Source: Pseudoxanthomonas sp. PXM01 (GTDB lineage Bacteria; Pseudomonadota; Gammaproteobacteria; Xanthomonadales; Xanthomonadaceae). From it: a DNA stretch of 64,000 nucleotides. The position numbers and the translations under genes were made by a program. Location: NCBI RefSeq assembly GCF_014851815.1, contig NZ_JACVAJ010000002.1, forward strand, positions 682,001 through 746,000, read 5' to 3'. The notes under the pieces are model-generated. The model worked only from the letters and a program-made list of their open reading frames with translations. It was not told the DNA's origin and did not search any database. Shown here piece by piece: positions 48,541-60,582 of this stretch (within the stretch, counting starts at the first letter, position 1; each line of letters starts with the position of its first letter).

Positions 48541-48658
48541 CCGTTGTGGCGGCAGCGGAATGCGCTGTGCGCCGCGATGGACGCGCGCGACGCGCGTTTG
48601 CCGCAGGGTGTCCGCATCGGCGACACTCGCCCCTCATGCAGAGGAAGAACGCCCGTCG

Positions 48659-50347
48659 ATGCATCATGACACCGACCTGATCAACATCATCGCGGTGGGC
48701 CTGGCCCTGGCCTTCGTGCTGGGGGCGATCGCCCACAAGCTGCGCTTCTCGCCGCTGGTCGGTTATCTGGTCGCCGGCATCTTCGTCGGTCCGTTCACCC
48801 CCGGCTTCGTCGCCGACCAGGAACTCGCCACCCAGCTGTCCGAACTCGGCGTGATGCTGCTGATGTTCGGCGTGGGCCTGCATTTCTCGCTGGAAGACCT
48901 GCTGGAAGTGAAGGCGATCGCCATTCCGGGCGCGATCGTGCAGATACTGGTCGCCACCGGCCTCGGCTGGGCGCTGGCGTGGGGCATGGGCTGGACGCCG
49001 CTCAACGGGTTCGTGTTCGGCCTCGCGTTGTCAGTGGCGAGCACGGTGGTGCTGTTGCGGGCGATGGAGGAACGCCGCCTGCTGGAGACCAAGCGCGGCC
49101 GCATCGCCGTGGGCTGGCTGATCGTCGAAGACCTGGTGATGGTGCTCGCGCTGGTGATGCTGCCGGTGCTGGCCTCCACCTTCGGTCCCGACAACGGCGA
49201 CGAGCCGGCGACCTTCGGCCGCTTCGCGGTGGAGATCGCCTGGACCTTCATCAAGCTGGGCGCCTTCGTCGCCTTCATGCTGCTGGTCGGCCGCCGCGTG
49301 ATTCCGTGGACGCTGGAGAAGATCGCGGCCACGGGCTCGCGCGAGCTGTTCACCCTGTCAGTGCTGGCCATCGCACTGGGCGTGGCGTTCGGCTCGGCGA
49401 TGCTGTTCGGCGTGTCGTTCGCGCTGGGCGCGTTCTTCGCCGGCATGCTGCTCAACGAGTCGGAGCTGAGCCACAAGGCCGCCAACGACTCGCTGCCGCT
49501 GCGCGACGCATTCGCCGTGCTGTTCTTCGTCTCGGTGGGCATGCTGTTCAACCCGGCGATCGTCGTGGCGCATCCCTGGCAGGTGCTGGCCACGTTCGGC
49601 ATCATCGTGCTGGGCAAGTCGGTGGCCGCCTACTACATCGTCAAGGCGTTCAAGCACCCCACCGGCACGGCGCTGACGATCTCGGTCAGCCTGGCGCAGA
49701 TCGGCGAGTTCTCCTTCATCCTCGCCGCACTGGGTGTCGCGCTGAAGATCCTGCCGCCGGAGGGACGCGACCTGATCCTCGCCGGCTCGCTGCTGTCGAT
49801 CATCGCCAACCCCTTCCTGTTCACCTGGCTGGACCGCTGGCAGAAGAAGCAGGAAGCCCTGGCCCCCGCACCGGTCGTACCCGAAGTGCCGCCGGGCCCG
49901 TCGCTGGACGTTACCGACCACGCCATCATCATCGGCTACGGCCGCGTGGGCAGCGAACTGGCGCGCGTCCTGCGCGACCGCGGCGTGCCGCTGATCGTGA
50001 TCGACGACAACGGCGACCACGTCGCCCGCGCGCACGATGCCGGCATCCCGGCGATCCGCGGCAGCGCCGCTGCCGATCGCGTGCTGGCCGAAGCGCATCC
50101 GGAGCGCGCCAAGATCGCGGTGCTGGCGATTCCGCAGCCGCTGGAGGCCGGTGAGGCATTGGCCAAGCTGCGCGCCATCAACCCCGGCCTGACGCTGCTC
50201 GCACGGGCGCACAGCGAGGGCGAGGTGAAGCACCTGCTGGAACACGGCGCCGACGGCGCAGTGCTGGCCGAACGCGAACTGGCGTTCTCGCTGGCGGAAA
50301 TGGTGATGTCCACGCCCCCCTACCGCCCGCAACGCGCGACGGCCTGA
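48659..50347 (+). CDS. ybaL: Kef-type cation:proton antiporter YbaL
   Basis: 562 residues. About 12 membrane helices of the CPA2 exchanger (residues about 8-385) include the helix-breaking segment GYLVAGIFVGPFTPGF and GVMLLMFGVGLHFSLEDL. A C-terminal RCK/TrkA-N domain (about 418-535) carries the Rossmann motif IIGYGRVGSELARVL with Asp/Asn in IVIDDNGDH, so it binds a nucleotide or dinucleotide that gates transport. The start at 48659 (ATG CAT CAT) is preferred because upstream in-frame codons are non-hydrophobic. A GAGGAAG lies 11 bases upstream. YbaL or KefB-like role in K+/H+ exchange. Confidence 0.9.
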   Translation: MHHDTDLINIIAVGLALAFVLGAIAHKLRFSPLVGYLVAGIFVGPFTPGFVADQELATQLSELGVMLLMFGVGLHFSLEDLLEVKAIAIPGAIVQILVATGLGWALAWGMGWTPLNGFVFGLALSVASTVVLLRAMEERRLLETKRGRIAVGWLIVEDLVMVLALVMLPVLASTFGPDNGDEPATFGRFAVEIAWTFIKLGAFVAFMLLVGRRVIPWTLEKIAATGSRELFTLSVLAIALGVAFGSAMLFGVSFALGAFFAGMLLNESELSHKAANDSLPLRDAFAVLFFVSVGMLFNPAIVVAHPWQVLATFGIIVLGKSVAAYYIVKAFKHPTGTALTISVSLAQIGEFSFILAALGVALKILPPEGRDLILAGSLLSIIANPFLFTWLDRWQKKQEALAPAPVVPEVPPGPSLDVTDHAIIIGYGRVGSELARVLRDRGVPLIVIDDNGDHVARAHDAGIPAIRGSAAADRVLAEAHPERAKIAVLAIPQPLEAGEALAKLRAINPGLTLLARAHSEGEVKHLLEHGADGAVLAERELAFSLAEMVMSTPPYRPQRATA

Positions 50348-50355
50348 GTCCGGAC

Positions 50356-52635
50356 TCAGTCGCGCGCGGCCTGCGCTTCGGCCGCCACGTCCGCCAGGAC
50401 CTCCGCCAGCGGGCGCGGTGCGCCATAGAGATAACCCTGCACGCGGTGCACGCCGAGGCGCCGCAGGCAGAACTCGGTGTCCTCGTCCTCGACGAACTCG
50501 GCCACCGTGGTCGCACCGAAGGCCTTGGCCACCGCGACCGACGCCTGCACGACCGCATAGTCCTTGCCGAGCTGGGCAACGTTGCGCACGAAGGAACCGT
50601 CGATCTTGATCACGTCGACCGGCAGCTCGCGCAGACGGGCGAAGCTCTGCATGCCGGTGCCGAAATCGTCGATGGCGATGTGGCAGCCCAGCGCACGCAG
50701 GTCGGTGAGCAGATGGCTGGCGGCGGCCGTGTTGGAGATGGCGGCGGTTTCGGTGACCTCGAAGCACAGCGCACTCATCGGCAGCGGCGACCCGGCCAGC
50801 AACGTGCGCAGTTCGACCTGGAAGCTCATCGAGGCCAGGCTCTGGCCGGTGAGGTTGATCGCGATCTCACGGCAGTGGGGCAGCGCGCCGGGGGATTTCC
50901 GCAGCAGCCGGAACAATGCGCGCATGACCGCCAGGTCGAGCTCTGCACCGCGCCCGGCCGCCTCCAGTGGCGCCATGAAGCGCGCGGGCGACATGATCTC
51001 GCCGCGCTCGTCAATCAGACGGCAGAGCACTTCGCCGGCGAGCATCCGCGGTTCGGCACTGGCTCCCATGTCGGCGGTGAGGTCGCGGATCGGCTGGAAG
51101 TACAAGGCCACGCGCTCGCTGCGCAGGCTGGCCAGCGCCTCGGTGGCGTCGTGCAGCTGGCGACGGTGGGTGCGACGTACCTGCGTGTCGCCGACCTCGC
51201 TGTAGCGCGGCCGCAGTTCGCCGTGCTGGCGGGCTTCGAACGCCAGGTGCGACGCGGCCAGCACGGCGCCGTCGATCACGCTGGCGTGGGTGCCGCTGAA
51301 CGCCGCCACGCCGAGATAAGGCAGCAGGCGGATGGGTTCGCCGCCGACATCAATCTCGGCATGCTCCACCCGCGCCATCACGCGCTCCCACAGGTCCGCG
51401 TCGCGTCCGGGCCGGGGCAACAGCGCGAACTGGCCGGTGCCCACGTAATAGGTCTCGACCAGATCCTCCAGGCGGCGCGCCGTCGCGTTCATCGCCTGCG
51501 CCTGCGTATCGAGGCCGAAGCCGGCGACCAGCGTGTCGGTCTGGTCGAGCAGCAGGTAGCCCAGTTCGGCCCGCGGCAGTGGGCGGCCCGTGCGCTCCCG
51601 CAGCGCCTTGAGGTTGGGCAGGCCCGTCACCTGATCACGCTGCGTCTCTTCCGACAGCTGCTCGGCCAGTGCGGACCGGTCGCGGTTGGTCAGCCACAGG
51701 TACAGCATCGCCAGCAGCAGGATGTTCATCTCCACCGCGATGTGCAGCAGGTTGAAGAAGCCCACGGGCGTGTTGGCGTACTCGGCCGTGCCGGCCACCA
51801 TGCCGACCAGCAGCAGCAGGGTCAGCGACAGCGACAGCATGGCCCAGCGTGGAGACAACCTCAGCATGCACCAGGCGAGCACGACCAGCACCGCGAACCG
51901 GTAGTCCATCAGCACGGGCCCGGACAGCAGCGTGGCGAAGCCGTTGAAGGCGTGGCGCACCTGCACCGCCGCCCACAGGCTGATCGCAAGCCCCAGGCCC
52001 AACGTCAGTGGCCACAACCAGTGCGTACCGGTGCCGGCGCGCGGCGTGGGTTCGCTGCGCTCCAGCCAGCCGATGACCAGCGGCAGGGTCACGACCACCA
52101 CGCCGAACTGCTTGGCGAAGAACATCTGGAATGCCGCACTCAGCGCATCGGCCGGCGACGACACCAGCACGATGCTGAGCCCGAGCAGGGCCATCACCAG
52201 CGGGAACACCAGCAGGCCGATCGCCGCGAACCGCACCAGGTCGCCCCGCTGCAGGCGCGCGCCCGCGTTACGAGGCCATCCCATCCAGCGTACGCACGCC
52301 AGGGTCCAGGCGAACTGCAGCAGGTAGGTCGCGGCACCCCACGCCAGCATCCATGTCGGTTGCCCGTCGTCGAACAGGTACAGCTGGCGCAGCGTCCAGC
52401 CGACGAACGTCAGCGCGAAGCAACCCGCCACCACGCGACGGTCGCGCACCAGCATGGCGATGGCCAGCAGTAGCCCGGTATGCAGATGGATGAGCGAGGC
52501 GTCGGCGATCTCGCCGAAGAAATCGATCCGGTAGCGGATGGGCACCTGCTGCAGCAGCAGGCACAGGCCCCCGAGCACGAGCACCTGCATGCTCCCGCCC
52601 AGGCCACGCACCGGTTGCCCTGCATGATCGGCCAT
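50356..52635 (-). CDS. Membrane EAL-domain c-di-GMP phosphodiesterase with degenerate GGDEF
   Basis: 760 residues. Roughly nine hydrophobic segments at the N-terminus (about 12-315) resemble a MASE1 sensor, a short linker follows, then a GGDEF-like domain (about 330-440) whose catalytic motif is replaced by VGTGQFALL, so it should be inactive as a cyclase. The EAL domain (about 500-745) has EVL for EAL, Asn in INLTGQ, Glu in FEVTET, the DDFGTG motif, Lys in VIKIDGSF and Glu in AEFVEDED, i.e. the essential metal and substrate residues. It should hydrolyse c-di-GMP. AAGGA seven bases upstream supports the ATG at 52635. It is convergent with ybaL. Confidence 0.88.
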   Translation of the reverse strand: MADHAGQPVRGLGGSMQVLVLGGLCLLLQQVPIRYRIDFFGEIADASLIHLHTGLLLAIAMLVRDRRVVAGCFALTFVGWTLRQLYLFDDGQPTWMLAWGAATYLLQFAWTLACVRWMGWPRNAGARLQRGDLVRFAAIGLLVFPLVMALLGLSIVLVSSPADALSAAFQMFFAKQFGVVVVTLPLVIGWLERSEPTPRAGTGTHWLWPLTLGLGLAISLWAAVQVRHAFNGFATLLSGPVLMDYRFAVLVVLAWCMLRLSPRWAMLSLSLTLLLLVGMVAGTAEYANTPVGFFNLLHIAVEMNILLLAMLYLWLTNRDRSALAEQLSEETQRDQVTGLPNLKALRERTGRPLPRAELGYLLLDQTDTLVAGFGLDTQAQAMNATARRLEDLVETYYVGTGQFALLPRPGRDADLWERVMARVEHAEIDVGGEPIRLLPYLGVAAFSGTHASVIDGAVLAASHLAFEARQHGELRPRYSEVGDTQVRRTHRRQLHDATEALASLRSERVALYFQPIRDLTADMGASAEPRMLAGEVLCRLIDERGEIMSPARFMAPLEAAGRGAELDLAVMRALFRLLRKSPGALPHCREIAINLTGQSLASMSFQVELRTLLAGSPLPMSALCFEVTETAAISNTAAASHLLTDLRALGCHIAIDDFGTGMQSFARLRELPVDVIKIDGSFVRNVAQLGKDYAVVQASVAVAKAFGATTVAEFVEDEDTEFCLRRLGVHRVQGYLYGAPRPLAEVLADVAAEAQAARD

Positions 52636-52772
52636 CGGTCGGTCCTTGCCCCAGAGTGCTCGCCGCCAGCGGATGCTCGACGTGGCGCAGCCCTGCCCCA
52701 TCGCGGGCTACACCATAACGTACTACTACGCGGTGACGGACGAAAGCAGGACACGCCTGCGCCGACCACCGG

Positions 52773-55373
<2,601 letters not shown>

Positions 55374-55424
55374 CGGAAGAACCTCAAGGAAGTAGGGGCC
55401 GGCGAACGCCAGCCGATGCTACCC

Positions 55425-55452
55425 AGATGCGGTTAAGCGCCGGTGTTTCAAG
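55425..55452 (-). promoter_or_regulatory. Sigma-32 heat-shock promoter of clpB
   Basis: Minus-strand CTTGAAA (55452-55446) is followed after 13 bp by CCGCATCT (55432-55425), a full -35 match and 7/8 of the consensus -10 CCCCATNT. The -10 is 51 bp upstream of the clpB ATG. A heat-shock regulon member is expected. Confidence 0.85.
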
Positions 55453-55519
55453 ACCGGTTGAGACCGGAATTCACCGTTGGGTGGGCCTTGGCCCACCACT
55501 CATGTCGATACCGGGAGGG

Positions 55520-57118
55520 TCACTCGGCGACCGGAGCCGTCGGCTTCTGCAGCGACAGCAGGCCCAGCAGCACCGCCAGCGCGGCATAGGCGCCGGCGAA
55601 CTGCCACAGGATGGTCGCGCGCAGACCTTCGACGTCCCACGGCAGGTAGATGCCGCCGCGCGGGTCGACCGAGTGGATGATGCCGAACAGCGTCAGCACG
55701 GCACCCACCAGCAGCGCGACGACGGCGCGGCCGTTGCGTCCGTCGATCATCGCCACCAGCGCCGTGGTCCAGATCATCGCGGTGATGATGAAGCCATTGC
55801 CGAGCGTCACGATCGTCGCCAGGTCCGGCAGGCCGTGGCCGTCGACGCCTTCGTACAGGCCGGCGAAGTGGTCCGGCGCGATCCACGCCGGATTGCCGAA
55901 CTTGATCGTCAGCAGGTACGCCACCGACGGCAGGAAGCCCAGCGCCACCGCGATGGCGTGCTTGCGCGGTGTTTCGGTGAAGGCCTGCACGGTGATGTCC
56001 AGGCCGACGTAGACGATGATCGGCGCCAGCACCGCGACCGGCAGCCACTGCACCAGGCCCGATACGTAGCCCAGCACGCCGCCCAGGCCGATGAAAAGGC
56101 CGGTCAGCAGCGTGTAACCCTTGCGCGCGCCCATGTGCTTGTAGGCGGGCTGGCCGATGTAGGGCGTGGTCTGCGCGACGCCGCCGCAGAAGCCGGCGAC
56201 CAGTGTCGACACCGCTTCGGCCAGCAGCACGTCGCGCGTGCGGTAGTCGTCGCCAGCAGCGCGCGCGCTTTCGCTGACGTTGATGCCGCCCACCACCATC
56301 AGCAGGCCGAACGGCAGCAGCAGCGGCAGGTAGGGCACGGTGTACGCCAGACCGTCCAGCCAGCCCAGCGTCGGTAGCGGCAGCGTCACCGCCAGCGGCA
56401 CCGCGTCCGGCACCTTGAAGCCCGGCGCACCGAGGCCGGCAAGACCCAGCGCGTAGTACAGCGTGGTACCGACGATGAAGGCCAGCAGCACGCCGGGAAT
56501 CTTCACCGGCAGCTTGCCCTTGGCGACCAGTACATACAGCAGCAGGCCGAAGGTGACGAAACCGACGACGGGCTGGCGCAGCGTTTCGATCAGCGGCAGG
56601 AAACCCAGCAGCGTCAGCGCCGCGCCGCCGATGGAACCGAGCAGGCCGGCGCGCGGCACCGCACGCGTCACCGCATCGCCGAAGAACGACAGCACCAGCT
56701 TCAGCACGCCCATCACCACCAGCGACGCCATGCCGAGTTGCCACGTGGCCGTGGCCGCGGCCTGTTCGTCCATGCCCGCCTGCTTGAAGCCGACGAACGC
56801 CGGACCCAGCACCAGCAGCGCCATGCCGATGCTGGTGGGCGCGTCGAGGCCCAGCGGCATCGCGGTGACGTCGTCGCGCCCCGTCTTCGCCGCCAACCGG
56901 TGCGCCATCCACGTGTAGATCAGGTTGCCGACCAGCACGCCCAGCGCGGTGCCGGGGAACATGCGGGTGAACACCACCTCGGCCGGGAACTGGAAGATGC
57001 CGATCAGCGCGGCGGCGATGAAGCCGAGGATGGACAGGTTGTCCACCACCAGGCCGAAGAAACCGTTGAGGTCGCCGGGAACGAACCAGCGGCGCACGGG
57101 AGTAGCCGATGCGGTCAT
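55520..57118 (-). CDS. NCS2/AzgA-type purine or related permease
   Basis: 532 residues with about 12-14 hydrophobic segments. The opening DLNGFFGLVVDNLSILGFIAAAL is typical of the NCS2/AzgA group, followed by TAMPLGLDAPTSIGMALLVLGPAF, a second half-repeat GGINVSESARAAGDDY with a conserved acidic/Asn transport core, and TETPRKHAIAVALGFLPSVAY. It likely imports a nucleobase, or a related weak acid, with protons; the substrate cannot be told. ATG at 57118 gives a short cytoplasmic N-terminus; the longer frame has 19 extra codons. It is 74 bp downstream of the DUF3574 gene and reads toward clpB, with a T-less hairpin (55480-55497) between. Confidence 0.86.
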   Translation of the reverse strand: MTASATPVRRWFVPGDLNGFFGLVVDNLSILGFIAAALIGIFQFPAEVVFTRMFPGTALGVLVGNLIYTWMAHRLAAKTGRDDVTAMPLGLDAPTSIGMALLVLGPAFVGFKQAGMDEQAAATATWQLGMASLVVMGVLKLVLSFFGDAVTRAVPRAGLLGSIGGAALTLLGFLPLIETLRQPVVGFVTFGLLLYVLVAKGKLPVKIPGVLLAFIVGTTLYYALGLAGLGAPGFKVPDAVPLAVTLPLPTLGWLDGLAYTVPYLPLLLPFGLLMVVGGINVSESARAAGDDYRTRDVLLAEAVSTLVAGFCGGVAQTTPYIGQPAYKHMGARKGYTLLTGLFIGLGGVLGYVSGLVQWLPVAVLAPIIVYVGLDITVQAFTETPRKHAIAVALGFLPSVAYLLTIKFGNPAWIAPDHFAGLYEGVDGHGLPDLATIVTLGNGFIITAMIWTTALVAMIDGRNGRAVVALLVGAVLTLFGIIHSVDPRGGIYLPWDVEGLRATILWQFAGAYAALAVLLGLLSLQKPTAPVAE

Positions 57119-57191
57119 GGAGTCGGGAATCAGTGGGGTGGGCGGAAGGCCGCCAGCATAAGCGCCCGCACGCACGGCGGGCGCACCGGGT

Positions 57192-57668
57192 TCAGAACGA
57201 TACGTCCACCGCGTGGCGGGACCACAGCACCGACTGGTGGCCGGTGGCCTGCTTCCATGCCAGACGGATCGCCTCGATGTCGGCGCGGCGCTGCGGCGTG
57301 TCCTCGTGCAGTACGACGAGCACCTTGGTCTTCAGGCGGTTCGGTTCGCCGGCGCCGCGGAACAGCCACTGGCCGTAGGCGTCGAACACGGTCAGGCCGT
57401 CCGGGAAGCGCGCGGTCACTTCCTTGTCGAGGAACGCGCGCCACCGCTCCTCGGTGATCGTCTCGGCCTGCGGACGGTCCGCGGGTCCAGTTTCCTTGCC
57501 CACACCGAAGTACAGCTCGCTACGCACCCAGCCGGCGGCCTGCGCGGGACGCAGTGCATCGCCCTGCAGCGATGCGGTCGTGGCCGACGGCGCGTCGGCA
57601 GGGCGGACGCTGGCGCATCCGGACACGGCCAGCAACGCGGTGGCCAGGAAGAGACTTCTCAACAGCAT
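57192..57668 (-). CDS. DUF3574 lipoprotein
   Basis: 158 residues. The signal peptide ends in a lipobox (AVSGC, Cys about 18) with Ala/Ser after it, so an outer-membrane or periplasmic lipoprotein is likely. The conserved core SELYFGVGKETGPADRP, RFPDGLTVFDAYGQWLF and LKTKVLVVLHEDTPQRRADIEAIR is the DUF3574 signature of uncharacterised proteins. GGAG precedes the ATG at 57668; the longer in-frame extension has no coding character. It probably shares a transcript with the NCS2 permease (74-bp gap). Confidence 0.85.
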   Translation of the reverse strand: MLLRSLFLATALLAVSGCASVRPADAPSATTASLQGDALRPAQAAGWVRSELYFGVGKETGPADRPQAETITEERWRAFLDKEVTARFPDGLTVFDAYGQWLFRGAGEPNRLKTKVLVVLHEDTPQRRADIEAIRLAWKQATGHQSVLWSRHAVDVSF

Positions 57669-58001
57669 GGGGGCACTCCGATGGGGACAGGTACTGTCGG
57701 CGCACATGATCGCGCATCGAAATAACTGCTGGTTATGAGGACATGGGATCACGCCATGGCCTTGGACGGTCATGCAGGCGAACCGGCACGGTAAGGTTCC
57801 GTCACCCCGGCACAGCCCAATGACTGGGGACGACGACCCACACGACACACCTTGTCCCGATGCCGACCGCACGACCCGCAGCCGCCCACGTCCCCCTTGG
57901 TCTCTCCCCACACGGGACCGGCGGCTGCGGCTGTCGTTGCCGCTGATCCGGCCACCGTCGTCCGCTCCACCTTTCCCGTACCCCACCCGTCAGGAGTTCC
58001 C
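57669..58001. other. 333-bp intergenic region between DUF3574 and TonB receptor B
   Basis: No gene is supported here. Two 5-bp arms ATAAC/GTTAT (57722-57726 and 57732-57736) form an interrupted palindrome about 54 bp upstream of the DUF3574 start, which could be a LysR-type site but is weak. The right half is C-rich and contains the Shine-Dalgarno AGGAG (57992-57996) of receptor B. I see no convincing promoter hexamers. In-frame codons upstream of 58002 back to 57852 precede the signal peptide and are unlikely to be used. Confidence 0.45.
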
Positions 58002-60434
58002 ATGTCCCGCCTCACCGTGGCGCCGCTCGGCGCTGCCATCGCGCTTGCCCTCGCCTTTCCCGCATTCGCCCAGCAGGCGCCCGCCGCCGGCACCACCGAC
58101 CTGGACGCGGTGATCGTCACCGGTACTCGCGCCAGCGACCGCACGGCACTGGAATCGACCTCGCCGATCGACGTGCTGACCGCCGAGGACATCCGCAAGG
58201 CCGGCGTGCTCAACGGTGAGCTGGGCAGCGCGCTGCAGGCGCTGCTGCCGTCGTTCAACTTCCCGCGCCAGTCCAACTCCGGCGGCGCCGACCACGTGCG
58301 TGCGGCGCAGCTGCGCGGCCTCGCTCCCGACCAGGTGCTGGTGCTGGTCAACGGCAAGCGCCGCCACACCACCGCGCTGGTGTCGACGGGCTCGAAGATC
58401 GGACGCGGTACCACGCCGGTGGACTTCAACGCGATCCCGGTGACGGCAATCAAGCGCATCGAAGTCCTGCGCGACGGTGCGGGCGCGCAGTACGGCTCCG
58501 ATGCGGTCGCCGGCGTGGTCAACATCATCCTCGACGACGCGCCCGAGGGTGGTGCCTGGGAAGCCAGCTTCGGCCTGCATCACACCGACGTCGAGCCGAT
58601 CGGCCAGACGCTGACCGACGGCCAGACCAGCTTCCTGTCGGGCAAGGTCGGTACCGCGGTCGGCGATGGTGGCTTCTTCCGCGTCGGCTTCGAGCTGAAG
58701 AACCGCGAGGCGACGAACCGCGCCGGCTTCGACCAGGTGCCGCCGTGGGACCAGTCGCCGGCCAACCTGGCCGTGCAGGGCCAGCGCAACTACCACCTGG
58801 GCGATGGCGAATCCAAGGACATCAATGCCTGGATCAACGCCGGCGTGCCGGTGGGCGAAGCGTCGGAGTTCTACGTCTTCGGCACGTACAACAAGCGCGA
58901 CACCGTCGGCGCCAACTACTTCCGCTATCCGGACGGCGTGTCGAACTGGCCGGAGGTGTACCCGAATGGCTACCGCCCGGTGTCGCTGGGCGAGAACCAG
59001 GACGTCGCCGTCGTCGGCGGTGTGCGCGGCCAGTGGGGCAGCTGGGACTACGACGCCAGCGTCAACCACGGTGGCAACAGCTTCACCTACCGCCTGCGCG
59101 ATTCGCTCAATGCCTCGCTCGGCCCGAGCAGCCCGACGCGCTTCAAGACCGGCGACTACGAGTCCTCGCAGACGCTGGCCAATCTCGACCTGAGCCGTGG
59201 TTTCGGCAGCGGTGACACCACGCACGACGTCGCCTTCGGCGCGGAATTCCGCTTCGAGGAATACGAGACCGGCGCCGGCGATCCCGCCAGCTACGCGGCC
59301 GGCCCGTACATCGACCGCCCGACCGGTTCGCAGGCCGGTGGCGGCCTGACCCCGCAGGACGTGGCCAACCTCGACCGTGATGTCGCCAGCGTCTACGCCG
59401 CGCTGTCCAGCAGCTTCGGCGAGAAGCTGACCACCGACGTCGCCGTGCGCTACGAGCACTACAGCGACTTCGGTGGCGAACTGACCGGCAAGGTCGCCGC
59501 GCGCTACGAATTCGCCCCGGCGTTCGCGCTGCGCGGCGCGCTGTCGAACAACTTCCGCGCGCCGTCGCTGGCGCAGATCGGCTACGAGTCCACCTCGACC
59601 GGCTACAGCGCCGCCGGCCAGCTGACCCAGGGCCGCCTGCTGTCGGTCAACAACCCGATCGCCCGCGCACTGGGTGCGCAGGCGCTGGACCCGGAGAAGT
59701 CGATCAACGCCAGCCTCGGCTTCACCAGCCGGATCGGCGAGCACTTCGACCTGTCGCTGGATGTGTTCCATATCGAGATCGACGACCGCATCGCACTGTC
59801 CGAGAGCATCACCGGCGACGCACTGACCGACTTCGTCGAGGACGAGTTCGGCGTGCGCGGCGTGCAGAGCGTCAACTTCTTCACCAACGCCGCCGACACC
59901 CGCACGCAGGGCGTGGAACTGGTGACGAACTGGCGCCAGGCGCTGGCCGGCGGCAACCTGCTGCTCACCGGCACCTACAGCTACGCCAAGACCGAGCTGA
60001 AGAACATCGTCGCCACGCCGGCGCAGCTGCTGGCGCTGGATCCGTCCTACCAGCTGTTCGGCGTGGAGGAGAGCAACACCCTCACCGACGCCGCCCCGCG
60101 CACCCGCGCGCAGTTCACCGCCAACTGGAACAGCGACCGCTGGAACCTGCTCGGCCGCGTCAGCCGCCATGGCAGTGCCAAGCGCGTGTTCAATTTCGGC
60201 GGCGGCTTCGAGCCGGAACAGCGCTACGGCGCCGAATGGCAGCTCGACGCCGAGGTCGAATACAAGCTCACGTCCAGGTGGAGCGTGGCGTTGGGCGGCC
60301 TGAACCTGACCGATGAGTATCCGGACCTGTCGAACGAGGACATCTACTACTTCGGCAACCTGCCGTACGACGTGCTCTCGCCGATCGGCAGCAACGGCGC
60401 GTACTACTACACGCGCGTCCGTTACACGTTCTGA
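58002..60434 (+). CDS. TonB-dependent receptor B, paralog of receptor A
   Basis: An 810-residue outer-membrane receptor with a signal peptide (about 1-24, AFPAFAQQA), TonB-box-like AVIVTGTRASDRT, a plug domain (about 35-165, including QLRGLAPDQVLVLVNGKRRH and LRDGAGAQYGSDAVAGVVNII), and a beta barrel ending YTRVRYTF with a terminal Phe. It matches receptor A motif by motif (SPIDVLT, NFPRQ, TNAADTRTQGVEL), so the pair arose by duplication but is separated by 9.5 kb. AGGAG (57992-57996) sets the start. Ligand unknown. It is followed by the hairpin element instead of a T-rich terminator. Confidence 0.93.
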   Translation: MSRLTVAPLGAAIALALAFPAFAQQAPAAGTTDLDAVIVTGTRASDRTALESTSPIDVLTAEDIRKAGVLNGELGSALQALLPSFNFPRQSNSGGADHVRAAQLRGLAPDQVLVLVNGKRRHTTALVSTGSKIGRGTTPVDFNAIPVTAIKRIEVLRDGAGAQYGSDAVAGVVNIILDDAPEGGAWEASFGLHHTDVEPIGQTLTDGQTSFLSGKVGTAVGDGGFFRVGFELKNREATNRAGFDQVPPWDQSPANLAVQGQRNYHLGDGESKDINAWINAGVPVGEASEFYVFGTYNKRDTVGANYFRYPDGVSNWPEVYPNGYRPVSLGENQDVAVVGGVRGQWGSWDYDASVNHGGNSFTYRLRDSLNASLGPSSPTRFKTGDYESSQTLANLDLSRGFGSGDTTHDVAFGAEFRFEEYETGAGDPASYAAGPYIDRPTGSQAGGGLTPQDVANLDRDVASVYAALSSSFGEKLTTDVAVRYEHYSDFGGELTGKVAARYEFAPAFALRGALSNNFRAPSLAQIGYESTSTGYSAAGQLTQGRLLSVNNPIARALGAQALDPEKSINASLGFTSRIGEHFDLSLDVFHIEIDDRIALSESITGDALTDFVEDEFGVRGVQSVNFFTNAADTRTQGVELVTNWRQALAGGNLLLTGTYSYAKTELKNIVATPAQLLALDPSYQLFGVEESNTLTDAAPRTRAQFTANWNSDRWNLLGRVSRHGSAKRVFNFGGGFEPEQRYGAEWQLDAEVEYKLTSRWSVALGGLNLTDEYPDLSNEDIYYFGNLPYDVLSPIGSNGAYYYTRVRYTF

Positions 60435-60448
60435 GGTCCGTGAGCGCC

Positions 60449-60553
60449 GTCATCCCGGCGTAGGCCGGGACCCAGTGCCGTTGGTTCTTGCATGCGGAAG
60501 CGAATTCTCTGCGGGCAAAAGAGTCGCTGGGTCCCGGCATGCGCCGGGATGAC
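60449..60553. repeat. 105-bp inverted-repeat element (MITE-like)
   Basis: Left arm 60449-60475 and right arm 60527-60553 are 27-bp reverse complements that differ only in their middle 4 bases. Each arm is itself a small hairpin (CCCGGC with GCCGGG, 6 bp, loops GTAG and ATGC). The 51-bp interior is less GC-rich and has no reading frame. From memory, GTCATCCCGGC-type palindromes recur in many proteobacterial genomes. It lies 14 bp after receptor B and could act as a terminator or processing site for both flanking convergent genes. Confidence 0.8.
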
Positions 60554-60582
60554 GATCATGGGGGCCGACCGGATACGTGCGT

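Noticed and set aside
55480..55497. Hairpin between the NCS2 permease and clpB as a terminator
   Set aside because: The stem is good (GGTGGGCC/GGCCCACC) but there is no T-tract on the transcribed strand, so it is reported only in passing.
57852..58001. A 50-codon N-terminal extension of TonB receptor B
   Set aside because: The extension is Pro/Arg/Ser-rich with no hydrophobic character, whereas a signal peptide and a good Shine-Dalgarno sequence sit exactly at 58002.
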